Shown here in pieces: positions 25,678-32,882 of a stretch of DNA of 34,018 nucleotides. Under the pieces are notes generated by a model. It had not been told where the DNA came from. It saw only the letters and a program-made list of their open reading frames with translations, and searched no databases. The stretch comes from Thermoplasmata archaeon (GTDB taxonomy: Archaea; Thermoplasmatota; Thermoplasmata; RBG-16-68-12; JAGMCJ01). The DNA lies in assembly GCA_023136265.1 (NCBI GenBank), contig JAGLRN010000038.1, positions 1 through 34,018 of the forward strand, read 5' to 3'. Numbering within the stretch: position 1 is the stretch's first letter; each line of letters starts with the position of its first letter. A program made the position numbers and the translations under genes.

Positions 25678-25876
25678 CCTCACACAACCTTAATGTATAA
25701 TTCTGTTGCTGGATGTATAAAAGCATTGTGGTTGGCTCCTTCGTCTTTCGGGGCTTTCCTTGGAGCCAGTCGTGCACTAAGAATCTGGTACACGGAGCGT
25801 CTGAGCGTGTCTCTGCGAAGGTTTCGGACCGGATGTGGGTTACATTCTCACATCCCGCACGCGGTTGCTGGCAATC
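25678..25876. other. Intergenic region with two TGTATAA boxes and a hairpin
   Basis: Apart from the small ORF, the stretch from 25534 to the UbiA stop has no convincing gene. It contains two direct copies of ATGTATAA (25693-25700 and 25713-25720). The second extends to TATAAAAG on the plus strand and TTTTATACA on the minus strand, so a promoter in either direction is possible. A perfect 7-bp hairpin, GGATGTG (25831-25837) with CACATCC (25849-25855), loop 11 nt, lies about 20 bases past the UbiA stop and might mark the end of that transcript. Confidence 0.35.
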
Positions 25877-26722
25877 TCAAACGCCTAGCCCGCCCAGCAT
25901 GAAGGCCATGAGTGCGAAAACCATCGCCGCCTTAGACACGTTAGAGGAAAGTGACGGATTGCCTGATATGAAAGCCATGGACACAATGAACACGATGTCT
26001 GCCAGAAGCACAAACACGACATAGGACAGTCCGAACGTCCCCATGAAGAAGAGAACGAGGCTCAAGACAATGGCGATGGCATAGAAAAGTCGGGCGAGGT
26101 TCGCGGATCTGCCAGGACCCAGCGACATCGGAAGCGTTGTCCTGTCCCGGTCGCCCCTTAGATCCTCTATGTCCTTCGTGATTTCCCTTCCGAGAGTCGA
26201 GAGGAAGGCCAAGGCCGCCAGAGCGGTCACCCTCAGGAGCGCTTCAGCCTCATTGTCGTAGACCGCAATGCCTCCGAAGAGAAAGAGGCCCCCGACGAGC
26301 CAGCTGATCTGCAGGTTGCCGAGGAAGCCCTTCCTTTTCGTCTTTCTCTCGTAGCTGATCATCACTACTGCGCTGATTGACACGACGGCAAGCGATTCGA
26401 GATTGATGAGTAGCCCAAGTAGGAACGTAGGAACGAAGAGGATGACTGCGAGAGTCAGCGCGTTGCCCCGCGCAATGAGACCGGAAGGAATCGGTCGCTC
26501 AGGATGGTTGACCTTGTCCACGTCATAGTCGTAATAGTCGTTCAGAGTGTTTCCTGCCCCCACGAACAGGAACACCGCACAGCAGGCCAGTGCGAGGTTA
26601 ACGAGTGCAGCATGTTCGAGGACAGAATAACCGACGGCCACCAATCCGGCCACTGCGACCGCTCCGCTCCCAATCAGGCAGTTCCCCGGCCGGATGATCG
26701 TCACGTAGGCTCTGGCGGTCAT
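25877..26722 (-). CDS. UbiA-family prenyltransferase, probable DGGGP synthase
   Basis: 281-aa membrane prenyltransferase. In archaea this branch is geranylgeranylglyceryl-phosphate geranylgeranyltransferase, which adds the second isoprenoid chain during membrane lipid synthesis. Both metal-diphosphate motifs are visible: NTLNDYYDYDVDKVNHPERPIPSG and the second, DIEDLRGDRDRTTLP. Seven to nine hydrophobic helices alternate with these loops. The ATG is preceded by GGTGA at about 26728-26732 on the minus strand, and the gene follows the metallophosphoesterase after 21 bp, so the two probably form one transcript. Other UbiA prenyl acceptors are possible, but the sequence pattern fits the archaeal lipid enzyme best. 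Confidence 0.88.
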   Translation of the reverse strand: MTARAYVTIIRPGNCLIGSGAVAVAGLVAVGYSVLEHAALVNLALACCAVFLFVGAGNTLNDYYDYDVDKVNHPERPIPSGLIARGNALTLAVILFVPTFLLGLLINLESLAVVSISAVVMISYERKTKRKGFLGNLQISWLVGGLFLFGGIAVYDNEAEALLRVTALAALAFLSTLGREITKDIEDLRGDRDRTTLPMSLGPGRSANLARLFYAIAIVLSLVLFFMGTFGLSYVVFVLLADIVFIVSMAFISGNPSLSSNVSKAAMVFALMAFMLGGLGV

Positions 26723-26743
26723 ATCTCACCAACTGAAAGGCAC

Positions 26744-27499
26744 TCATCCACTTTGAATCGACGGACGAGATATCTTACCCGAGTATATCTTCTCCCGCTT
26801 GTCCTCCGCGAGGATCTGCTTGCTTATCATCACCTTGCCATCGTCGATCTCGATGACATTGAAGGAGTTCGGAATCGCGGTCCTCTCGCACGACACGGTT
26901 CCCGCGGTCGAGACGATGAGCCCGTTCAGGTTCCACACCCACGGTGTGTGCTTGTGACCAGTGAGCACCAGCGGGATTCCGTAGTCGAAGAGCTTGATGA
27001 GGACTTCACCCGAGTCCACGAGGACATTCCGCTCCCTTCCAGTGTTTGGCACCGGAACGAGGTGGTGGTGAAGGAACACTATGGGCAGGAAGTCCGATTG
27101 TGCGTTCTCCAGCTGCTTTCCAAGCCACTCCGTCTGATCTCTCCCAACGTGCCCTTCATCGATGTCGGGCTCGGAGCTGTCCATCCCCGCCAGGAGGAGG
27201 TTATCGTGCTCCTGAACGAATAATCTGGAGCGCCTCTTCCACAGACTCTCGAAGACCTTGAAACCCTCGTGCCGCGCATCGTGGTTCCCTGGGACGGTGT
27301 AGTACGGCTCGTTCAGCATGTCGAGATAATGAAGCGCTTGCTCGAACTCGCTCTTCAGACCCCAGTCCGTGAGGTCTCCGGTGACGACGGTCAGATCGGG
27401 ATCGAGCTTCTTCACGAGCTTGACAGCCTTCTCGAGGAAGTCCTCCTTGAACATCCAGCTTCTTCCGCAGTGGAGGTCCGAAATGTGCGCGATTATCAT
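26744..27499 (-). CDS. Calcineurin-like metallophosphoesterase
   Basis: 251-aa phosphoesterase with the complete dinuclear metal site: HISDLHCG (D-x-H), VVTGDLTDWG, VPGNHDAR, VFLHHHLVP and LTGHKHTPW. The nucleotide phosphodiesterase (CpdA/YfcE-like) group has this layout; the actual substrate is unknown and it could be a lipid, nucleotide or protein phosphate. A TATA element, AGTATATG on the minus strand near 27523-27530, is about 27 bases upstream of the ATG. It heads a two-gene transcript with the UbiA prenyltransferase, so a role in lipid precursor metabolism is conceivable but only inferred from context. Confidence 0.92.
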   Translation of the reverse strand: MIIAHISDLHCGRSWMFKEDFLEKAVKLVKKLDPDLTVVTGDLTDWGLKSEFEQALHYLDMLNEPYYTVPGNHDARHEGFKVFESLWKRRSRLFVQEHDNLLLAGMDSSEPDIDEGHVGRDQTEWLGKQLENAQSDFLPIVFLHHHLVPVPNTGRERNVLVDSGEVLIKLFDYGIPLVLTGHKHTPWVWNLNGLIVSTAGTVSCERTAIPNSFNVIEIDDGKVMISKQILAEDKREKIYSGKISRPSIQSG

Positions 27500-27610
27500 C
27501 GGGCATCGATTACGGGCCTCCTTTCATATACTTTTCGCCCCCAGCATCGGACATGTTGGCGGGCAGGTTTATAATGCCGACCCGCCTTTATTCCGCCGAG
27601 AGTGTGAAGC

Positions 27611-29068
27611 ATGCTCAAGAGTCCAGAAGAGTACAGGAGGAGCCTCAAGGAAATGAGACCGAACGTCCACAAGTTCGGGGAACTCATCGAGGATGTCACC
27701 ACCCATCCCGCAACAAAGAGAACAGTAGAGAGCCACTCCCGGATCTACGCCTTGGCGATAGACGCGGAGTACGAGGATATCCTGACGACTGACTCCCCTC
27801 TCACTGGAGAGAAGGTCTCACGGTATCTGTCCATAATGAGGAGCGCGGAGGACATGATCGCGAACACGAAGATCAAGCGACTCCTCTTCAACGTGACTGG
27901 GACTTGCACCGGAGGCAGATGCGGAGGCTGGAACGGGATAAACGCGATGTGGCCCACGACATTCGACCTCGATGCGAAGGCGGGAACGGACTATCACGAG
28001 CGACTGAAGGAATGGCTGGCTCAGGCCCAGAGAAACGACATAACGATGTCCGTCGCACTCACGGACCCGAAGGGGAACAGGACGCTCAGACCCTCTGAAC
28101 AGGATGACCCTGATATGAGCCTCAGGATGGTGGAGAGAAGGGATGGCGGAATGGTCGTTCGTGGGGCGAAGATAATGATCTGCGGTGTCGCTGCGGCGAA
28201 CGAGATCTTCGTGATGCCTGGCACGGCATACGGGGAAGCGGACAAGGATTACGCGATCTCCTTCGCAATCCCGAGAGATGCTGAAGGCATCAGGTGCGTG
28301 GAGACCACCCATCCAGGAGACAGGAGGGAGCTGGAGGAGGGTTTCGACAATCCTGTCGGATGCGGCATCACCCAGTCCTACATACTATTCGAGGACGTCT
28401 TCGTACCCGAGGAGAGGGTGTTCATGGCGGGGGAGTTCAAGTCCTCGCTACCAGCGGTCATGGGTTTCATCGCGCCTTACCGGGCGACGATGGGCGGTTG
28501 CGTTGCGGGGCAAGGTGACGTGATGGTCGGCGCTTCCATCCTGATCGCGTGGGCGAACGGCCTGTCCGAGAAGGTGTTCAGGGAAAAGCTGACTCAGATG
28601 GTTGCCAACAACGAGACCACGTTCGGAATGGGCGTTGCGGCTGCGGTCATGGGAGAGGCTCATCCGTCAGGGAGCTGGAGGACCAACCAGCTGCTCGCGA
28701 ACGTGAACAAGCTTCACATCGCCACATTGCCGTATGAGACGAAGAGACTGGCGCAGGAGATAGGCGGCGGCATCGCAGAGACTGGCTGCATGCCGTCCTA
28801 CAGGGACATGACCGACCCGGACTACGGCGAGATGGTCAAGAAGTACCTGAAGGCAGCGGCTCCAGCAACCGCCAGAGTAAGGGTCGCGAGGCTCATCGAA
28901 TGGCTCACTCTGGGTGCGGGTGTCCCCGGATGCATGCACGGCGGCGGATCGCCGGACGGCGCAAGGCTCATCATACAGAGAACCGCCGAGTTCGACCGGT
29001 GCGTCGGGATGGCGATGGAGCTCGCGGGACTCGAGGAGGGCGACATCTCACCGCCCAAGAAGAACTAG
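27611..29068 (+). CDS. 4-hydroxybutyryl-CoA dehydratase / HpaB-family protein lacking the cluster His
   Basis: 485 aa, the length of AbfD-type 4-hydroxybutyryl-CoA dehydratases, flavin and [4Fe-4S] enzymes related to 4-hydroxyphenylacetate 3-hydroxylase. Shared segments are FDLDAKAGTDYHERLKEWL, LTDPKGNRTLRPSEQDDPDM, VRGAKIMICGVAAANEIFVMP and MHGGGSPDGARLIIQR. In the clostridial enzyme the cluster is bound by C99, C103, H292 and C299. Here C99 and C104 (CTGGRC, one extra residue) and C297 are present, but the His position is Tyr (Y290 in PYRATMGGC). The protein may thus hold a modified cluster or catalyse another reaction. It is preceded by a GTTTATAATG box at 27564-27573. It is the only gene in the window for such a pathway. 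Its stop overlaps the convergent cupin gene by 4 bp. Confidence 0.87.
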   Translation: MLKSPEEYRRSLKEMRPNVHKFGELIEDVTTHPATKRTVESHSRIYALAIDAEYEDILTTDSPLTGEKVSRYLSIMRSAEDMIANTKIKRLLFNVTGTCTGGRCGGWNGINAMWPTTFDLDAKAGTDYHERLKEWLAQAQRNDITMSVALTDPKGNRTLRPSEQDDPDMSLRMVERRDGGMVVRGAKIMICGVAAANEIFVMPGTAYGEADKDYAISFAIPRDAEGIRCVETTHPGDRRELEEGFDNPVGCGITQSYILFEDVFVPEERVFMAGEFKSSLPAVMGFIAPYRATMGGCVAGQGDVMVGASILIAWANGLSEKVFREKLTQMVANNETTFGMGVAAAVMGEAHPSGSWRTNQLLANVNKLHIATLPYETKRLAQEIGGGIAETGCMPSYRDMTDPDYGEMVKKYLKAAAPATARVRVARLIEWLTLGAGVPGCMHGGGSPDGARLIIQRTAEFDRCVGMAMELAGLEEGDISPPKKN

Positions 29069-29406
29069 TCCTTGTACGGTATCATGCAGAGGAAGCTGAG
29101 AGACTCATCGCAGTCGTTCACGAACTGGTGTTCGATATCGGCGGGAAGGAAAACAACATCTCCTTTCTTCAAATCCTCCTCCCTGCCCGCGACCTTCAGC
29201 GTCCCTGCTCCTTCAAGAATGAAAACCTCGTGCTCGAAGTCGTGGCTGTGATGTGGCGTGTGCCCGCCTGGCTTGATGTCGAAACGCCTCATGGCGAAGA
29301 TCTCCGCTCCGTCTTCTCGAGTGATCAACCACCTGACTTTCACACCATTGGCGGCCGGGTCATCCACAATCTCCCGCTTAACGTCCGTGTAGTGCACATG
29401 CTTCAT
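29065..29406 (-). CDS. Cupin domain protein
   Basis: 113-aa single-domain cupin. The two cupin motifs are visible: GGHTPHHSHDFEHEVFILEG (motif 1, with His, His and Glu metal ligands) and KGDVVFLPADIEHQFVN (motif 2, with His). Such small cupins bind a metal and act as isomerases, dioxygenases or sugar-binding sensors; nothing selects between these. I start at the ATG at 29406 (MKHVHYTDVKRE). The longer in-frame start at 29517 only adds residues inside the TrmY gene. It lies 32 bp behind trmY on the same strand. Confidence 0.88.
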   Translation of the reverse strand: MKHVHYTDVKREIVDDPAANGVKVRWLITREDGAEIFAMRRFDIKPGGHTPHHSHDFEHEVFILEGAGTLKVAGREEDLKKGDVVFLPADIEHQFVNDCDESLSFLCMIPYKD

Positions 29407-29438
29407 CCGTTCACCGGAGCGGAGGATGACCTGGTCTC

Positions 29439-30032
29439 CTAAAACCCTTGCGGCGGAGATCCGCCCCCCTTCAGAAGGGGCTGGTTGTCCAAGAAGAAGT
29501 TGACGATGTCTATGCATGACGCCGAGAGATACCTCTGTTTTCCGAGCGAGATCTTCTCCGCGAATCTCAGGATGAACTTCTCCTCCTTCCTCGGAAGACC
29601 CACCTGGTCACCGACGACGAACAGGGCGGGCTCTGAGAAAGTGCAATCGAGGATGCTTCTACCTCTCTCCTCGAGAACGAAGATCTCGCAGCCCTCCTCG
29701 TGCCTTCTCTTCACGAATTCCTGGAGGGATTCCCTACTCACGGAGATCCCTGGATGTGCCCCACCCTCGAGGACCTTTCTGAGGATCGCCTCCCAGGACC
29801 TCTCATCCGTTCTCGTGTCCCTCAGGTCTTGCCCGTCAATTCTCAGGTGCACGGGCGGTCTCGGCGGCCCGCCGAGAATCGCGTGAAACACCACGTCCCT
29901 CCTGTGGGCGTGCGACCGGAACAAAGCCATCACAGCGCACTGGTGGACAACCTCGAGCCTGCCACCTTCCCTCAGCGAGCGAAAGCCGCCATCCGTCCTA
30001 CCCTTTCTGCTGTATACGAGGAACTCGAACAG
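29439..30032 (-). CDS. trmY: tRNA (pseudouridine54-N1)-methyltransferase TrmY, apparent CTG start
   Basis: SPOUT-class methyltransferase that converts pseudouridine 54 to m1-pseudouridine in the T-loop of archaeal tRNAs. Recognisable blocks are SHAHRRDVVFHAILGGPPRPPVHLRI, DLRDTRTDERSWEAILRKVL, PGISVSRESL and the C-terminal knot PALFVVGDQVGLPRKEE with KISLGKQRYLSASC. Homology continues upstream of the first canonical starts (GTG 29933, ATG 29930) through FEFLVYSRKGRTDGGF and SLREGGRLEVVHQCA, which matches the usual N-terminus. The only candidate initiator before the in-frame TGA is a CTG at 30032, with a GGGGGG run five bases upstream. From there the protein is 197 aa, close to the roughly 200 aa of characterised TrmY. 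Confidence 0.85.
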   Translation of the reverse strand: MFEFLVYSRKGRTDGGFRSLREGGRLEVVHQCAVMALFRSHAHRRDVVFHAILGGPPRPPVHLRIDGQDLRDTRTDERSWEAILRKVLEGGAHPGISVSRESLQEFVKRRHEEGCEIFVLEERGRSILDCTFSEPALFVVGDQVGLPRKEEKFILRFAEKISLGKQRYLSASCIDIVNFFLDNQPLLKGGGSPPQGF

Positions 30033-30063
30033 TCAATCCCCCCGGAGATGACATTGAGCCAGA

Positions 30064-30146
30064 CGCGGGGAGGGGGATTCGAACCCCCGAGCGCAAAGCG
30101 CACTGGATTAGCAATCCAGCGCCTTACCAGGCTGGGCTATCCCCGC
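30064..30146 (-). tRNA. tRNA-Ser (anticodon GCU)
   Basis: The 83-nt minus-strand gene folds with acceptor GCGGGGA/TCCCCGC and discriminator G. The anticodon stem CTGGA/TCCAG encloses TTGCTAA, anticodon GCT. A long class II variable arm (TGCGCTTTGCGC) and a T-arm with GGGGGTTCGAATCCCCC follow. CCA is not encoded. A TATA-like GGTTTAAAG on the minus strand (about 30170-30179) is correctly placed upstream. Confidence 0.96.
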
Positions 30147-30185
30147 CCGTTTTGCCATGTCCCTTGAATCTTTAAACCTTTTGGC

Positions 30186-30734
30186 TCATTGAACGCCAGG
30201 ATGGCTCCGCCTGCTGTACATGCACCCGCAGAAATCCTGCCTGTGCAGGTCGTGCTCGTGACTCATCTCGATGCTCTTCTTGAACCCATCCCGCTTCTTC
30301 AAGTCCAGCGAGACGAAAGGGATCCCGATTCTCACGGCGATATCCTCTCCCAACGAGTTGATGACGCTGGCGTCCTTGTGAGGACTTATCGTGAGCGTCG
30401 TAGTAAATGCGTCAAACCCGCCCTTGGCGGCCCGTCCTCCCGTCTCCAGCAGGCGCATCCCATAGCAGATCCTGCACCGCTCACCGCCCTCGGGATCGTT
30501 CTCATGGCCCCTGATTTCCGACTCCCATTCCTCAATCTCGTATTCCCCTTCCACCAGATCGACACCGACGCGTGAGCAGTACCTCCTCTCATCGGAGAGA
30601 CGCATATCGTACTCCTCCCTGGGCTGGATGTTGGGGTTGTAGAAGAAGCAGGTGATGTCGTACTCGTTCCTCAGGGCCTCGATGGACCACGTGGAGCAAG
30701 GAGCGCAGCACGTGTGGAGAAGCAGCCTTTTCAC
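30186..30734 (-). CDS. QueH-like (DUF208) protein, epoxyqueuosine reductase family
   Basis: 182 aa from the GTG at 30734. The QueH cysteine pattern is complete: HTCCAPCST near the N-terminus (C9, C10, C13), ERCRICYGMRL in the middle and QDFCGCMYSRR at the C-terminus. FFYNPNIQPREEYDMR and FTTTLTISPHKD are also family hallmarks. In bacteria QueH reduces epoxyqueuosine to queuosine using an iron-sulfur cluster; archaea normally make archaeosine instead, and this window has tgtA. The substrate here is therefore uncertain. The GTG gives the usual start VKRLLLHTCC; an earlier TTG at 30764 would add ten non-conserved residues. Confidence 0.88.
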   Translation of the reverse strand: MKRLLLHTCCAPCSTWSIEALRNEYDITCFFYNPNIQPREEYDMRLSDERRYCSRVGVDLVEGEYEIEEWESEIRGHENDPEGGERCRICYGMRLLETGGRAAKGGFDAFTTTLTISPHKDASVINSLGEDIAVRIGIPFVSLDLKKRDGFKKSIEMSHEHDLHRQDFCGCMYSRRSHPGVQ

Positions 30735-30824
30735 GCTACTCTCAGAGCCTCGATGGCATTTCAACTTTGCGACTCCTTAAATACCTATTCCGTTTTGCCA
30801 GGGATTCAAACAGGTGATATCTTG

Positions 30825-31328
30825 GTGGACTCGGACGACATGGGCATTGGTGACAGGATGAGCAGCGCGTACACCGAGGTTCTCGTGAAGATTGGCGACT
30901 TCCTGAGGACCGGGAACGAGCCCACGGAGCTCTACCAGGATGTGTGCGACGTGCTCCAGTCGAGCCTTGACCACTACACATGGGTGGGCATCTACGCGAT
31001 AGAGGGCGACGACCTCGTTCTGCAGGCTTACAAAGGACCTAAGACGACGGAACACACGAGGATTCCGATAGGGAAGGGCGTCTGCGGCCTGGCCGCGCGG
31101 ACCGCCGAGACCGTCGTCGTCCCGGACGTCTCCCAGGATGCGAGATACCTGGAGTGCTTTCCGAGCACCAAGGCCGAGATCGTTGTCCCCATCAAGTACA
31201 TAGATGATGTGTTCGGGGAGATCGACGTGGACAGTGACCGCCTCGACCCCTTCACAGAGGAGGACAGCAAGTTCCTGCGCATGGTCGCAGACCAGCTGGC
31301 AGCGGTCGTGAAGAAGCTCAGGGCCTAG
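30825..31328 (+). CDS. GAF-domain protein related to free methionine-R-sulfoxide reductase
   Basis: 167 aa, one GAF domain. The region TRIPIGKGVCGLAARTAETVVVPDV followed by LECFPSTKAEIVVPI matches the fRMsr (MsrC) pattern of catalytic cysteines: VCG and LEC are present, but the first position, usually ACTRIP, reads EHTRIP, so one of three cysteines is missing. It may still be a reductase using two cysteines, or a ligand-binding GAF sensor. I start at the GTG at 30825 because AGGTGAT at 30812-30818 lies six bases upstream; the TTG at 30822 and ATG at 30840 are alternatives. TTAAATAC near 30777-30784 acts as TATA box and is shared by the divergent QueH-like gene region. The 3' end overlaps the methyltransferase by 11 bp. 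Confidence 0.88.
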   Translation: MDSDDMGIGDRMSSAYTEVLVKIGDFLRTGNEPTELYQDVCDVLQSSLDHYTWVGIYAIEGDDLVLQAYKGPKTTEHTRIPIGKGVCGLAARTAETVVVPDVSQDARYLECFPSTKAEIVVPIKYIDDVFGEIDVDSDRLDPFTEEDSKFLRMVADQLAAVVKKLRA

Positions 31329-32040
31329 ACTTCTCTAGAACGGCACTGAAGACGGGGTCCACGCCTTCGAAGAACTCCTTCACCCTCCATCCGCCCTTCT
31401 CGCACACTTCTTCCATCTCCTGCGGGGTAACCATCAACAGATAGAACCAGTTAGAGACCTCGGACCCGCACTTCGCCCTGATCTTGACCTCTCCGGCGGG
31501 TCTTCCCCTCTTACGGTTCGCTTCATGATACTCGAGATGTGCCTTCTCCCTCGTCAGAACATAGTTCCTGGAATCGGTGATGACAACGGCGTCATCCTTC
31601 GTAATCTCGCGCAACCTTCTCAAGAGGTCGATCGTATCCTCGAGCCTCCCCGCCAAGCCAAAGCCGTTCCCGAGCAAGACGATGCTGTCGAAGACGCCCT
31701 TCCCGAAAGGCAAGCGATGCACCTCGCCTCGAACTATCTTTTCCAAGCCCCTTCTCCTACACAGCTCAAGGGCGAGAGGAGAGGAATCGATGCTCGTCAC
31801 GTCAAAGCCCTCTTCCTGCAGCCAAACGGAATGCCTCCCCGCCCCGCATCCGACATCCAGGACCTTTGAACTGGTGTATGAGAGAGCGTCCTTCTCATAC
31901 GGTGGGAATCCCTCCGGTTTGCGGAAGTAGTCCGGAATGTCGGACGAGCCAATGTAGCCATCATCTCTCTCAAAGACGAGTTCCGACTCACTGCCCAGAT
32001 GGAAATCCATGAATGCCTTGCCGAAGGCGTCATCGCCCAT
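31318..32040 (-). CDS. Class I SAM-dependent methyltransferase
   Basis: 240 aa. Motif I is VLDVGCGAGRHSVWLQEEGFDVTSIDSS (about 60-87), giving the GxGxG loop and the acidic residue that binds the SAM ribose. Motif II/III follow as GVFDSIVLLGNGFGL and DAVVITDSRN. The type resembles methyltransferase-11/25 proteins acting on small molecules; the acceptor cannot be told. It lies 2 bp behind the CBS protein gene on the same strand, so the two are probably co-transcribed. Confidence 0.92.
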   Translation of the reverse strand: MGDDAFGKAFMDFHLGSESELVFERDDGYIGSSDIPDYFRKPEGFPPYEKDALSYTSSKVLDVGCGAGRHSVWLQEEGFDVTSIDSSPLALELCRRRGLEKIVRGEVHRLPFGKGVFDSIVLLGNGFGLAGRLEDTIDLLRRLREITKDDAVVITDSRNYVLTREKAHLEYHEANRKRGRPAGEVKIRAKCGSEVSNWFYLLMVTPQEMEEVCEKGGWRVKEFFEGVDPVFSAVLEKSRP

Positions 32041-32042
32041 GA

Positions 32043-32546
32043 CTACACCTTGGGGGCGGTCGTCCTGTCCATGGACCGTACCCGTTTGACTATGTCCGCT
32101 CGGCCAACGATCCCGATGAGCTTGCCGTGTTCGACGATGGGGACTCTGTTCACGTTGTTCGTGGTCATCAACTCTGCGATCCTCTGGATCGTGTCATCGG
32201 GTTCGGCTGCGATGACCCTCCTCGTCATGACCTCGGACACTGCGGTTTCTCTCAGGTTGGTGAAGACCATCTCCCCCTTCTCGTGGTCCGTTTTGCGCAG
32301 AACCCCGAGCAAGTCCAGGGATTCGGGAAGAGTTGAAAGGAGCTTCCTTCCGGTGGATTCTGTGACCAAGTAAGTGAAACGCCTGATGATGTCGGATTCG
32401 CTTATCACCCCGACGAGGTCCTCCTGGGAGTTCACAACGGGAAGACCACTTATTCGGTGTTTGGACAGCTTGGTGACGACTTCGCCGATGGTCTCAGATT
32501 CTCCAGCGGTAACAACGTACCCCCTCATCACATCCCTGGCGATCAC
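32043..32546 (-). CDS. Tandem CBS-domain protein
   Basis: 167 aa, two CBS motifs making one Bateman module: ARDVMRGYVVTAGESETIGEVV with HRISGLPVVNSQEDLVGVISESDIIR, and VSEVMTRRVIAAEPDDTIQRIAELM with NNVNRVPIVEHGKLIGIVGRADIVK. Such modules bind adenine nucleotides and usually regulate a partner. No catalytic domain is fused. I start at the GTG at 32546, since a TATA-like GTGTTAAAG (minus strand, near 32566-32575) is 25 bases upstream; the open frame continues to 32861, but that part lies in the 16S leader region and looks non-coding. Confidence 0.9.
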   Translation of the reverse strand: MIARDVMRGYVVTAGESETIGEVVTKLSKHRISGLPVVNSQEDLVGVISESDIIRRFTYLVTESTGRKLLSTLPESLDLLGVLRKTDHEKGEMVFTNLRETAVSEVMTRRVIAAEPDDTIQRIAELMTTNNVNRVPIVEHGKLIGIVGRADIVKRVRSMDRTTAPKV

Positions 32547-32882
32547 AATGGTAGATGGATTCTTGGCTTTAACACTTTTCGCACGGTTGGGAATTAACCC
32601 GTAGAACCAGATGGGCCAGCGGGAATGAGAAACTATTAATAGGCGGGAACCGGATAGGGTATTTGCACCGCCTTTCAGGGGACGAAATGTAGATATAGTC
32701 CCCGACAGATGAAAGGCAGCTGGCGACATTCCGGCCGGGTTGTGAGAAGTGATCAACCCATTTCCAATGTTGCCGACAACATGGAGATCGGAGAAAACCG
32801 TTCGTCGGGAACTCTCCTTTCTGACACTCGATGATGAGATGAAACCTAGCAACCACGCCAATATTGTGTGTAATGTACTTCA
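32547..32882 (+). promoter_or_regulatory. 16S rRNA promoter and structured leader
   Basis: This 336-bp gap holds the divergent promoters of the CBS gene and 16S rRNA but no gene. A 10-bp perfect palindrome, CTATTAATAG (32633-32642), probably includes the rRNA TATA box and predicts a start near 32664. Several hairpins follow: CCTTTCA-GGGGAC (32671-32683) with GTCCCC (32698-32703) and TGAAAGG (32710-32716), separated by a 6-nt bulge; GGGTTG (32737-32742) with CAACCC (32754-32759); and ATGTTG (32767-32772) with CAACAT (32777-32782) across a CCGA loop. A GGAGA/TCTCC pair follows. The usual processing stem would need the sequence beyond the right edge. Confidence 0.6.

Noticed and set aside
25573-25902. 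109-aa plus-strand frame between the basic protein and UbiA
   Set aside because: No recognised domain, no good start signals, and its end overlaps the UbiA 3' end in antisense.
32817-32845. CTGA and ATGATGA near each other in the 16S leader, as a possible C/D box guide RNA
   Set aside because: The boxes are in D'-C' order only and no flanking C and D boxes are found at suitable spacing.
32547-32861. N-terminal extension of the CBS protein into the 16S leader
   Set aside because: Sequence in this part shows hairpins and promoter elements, not protein-like composition, and the GTG at 32546 has a correctly spaced TATA element.
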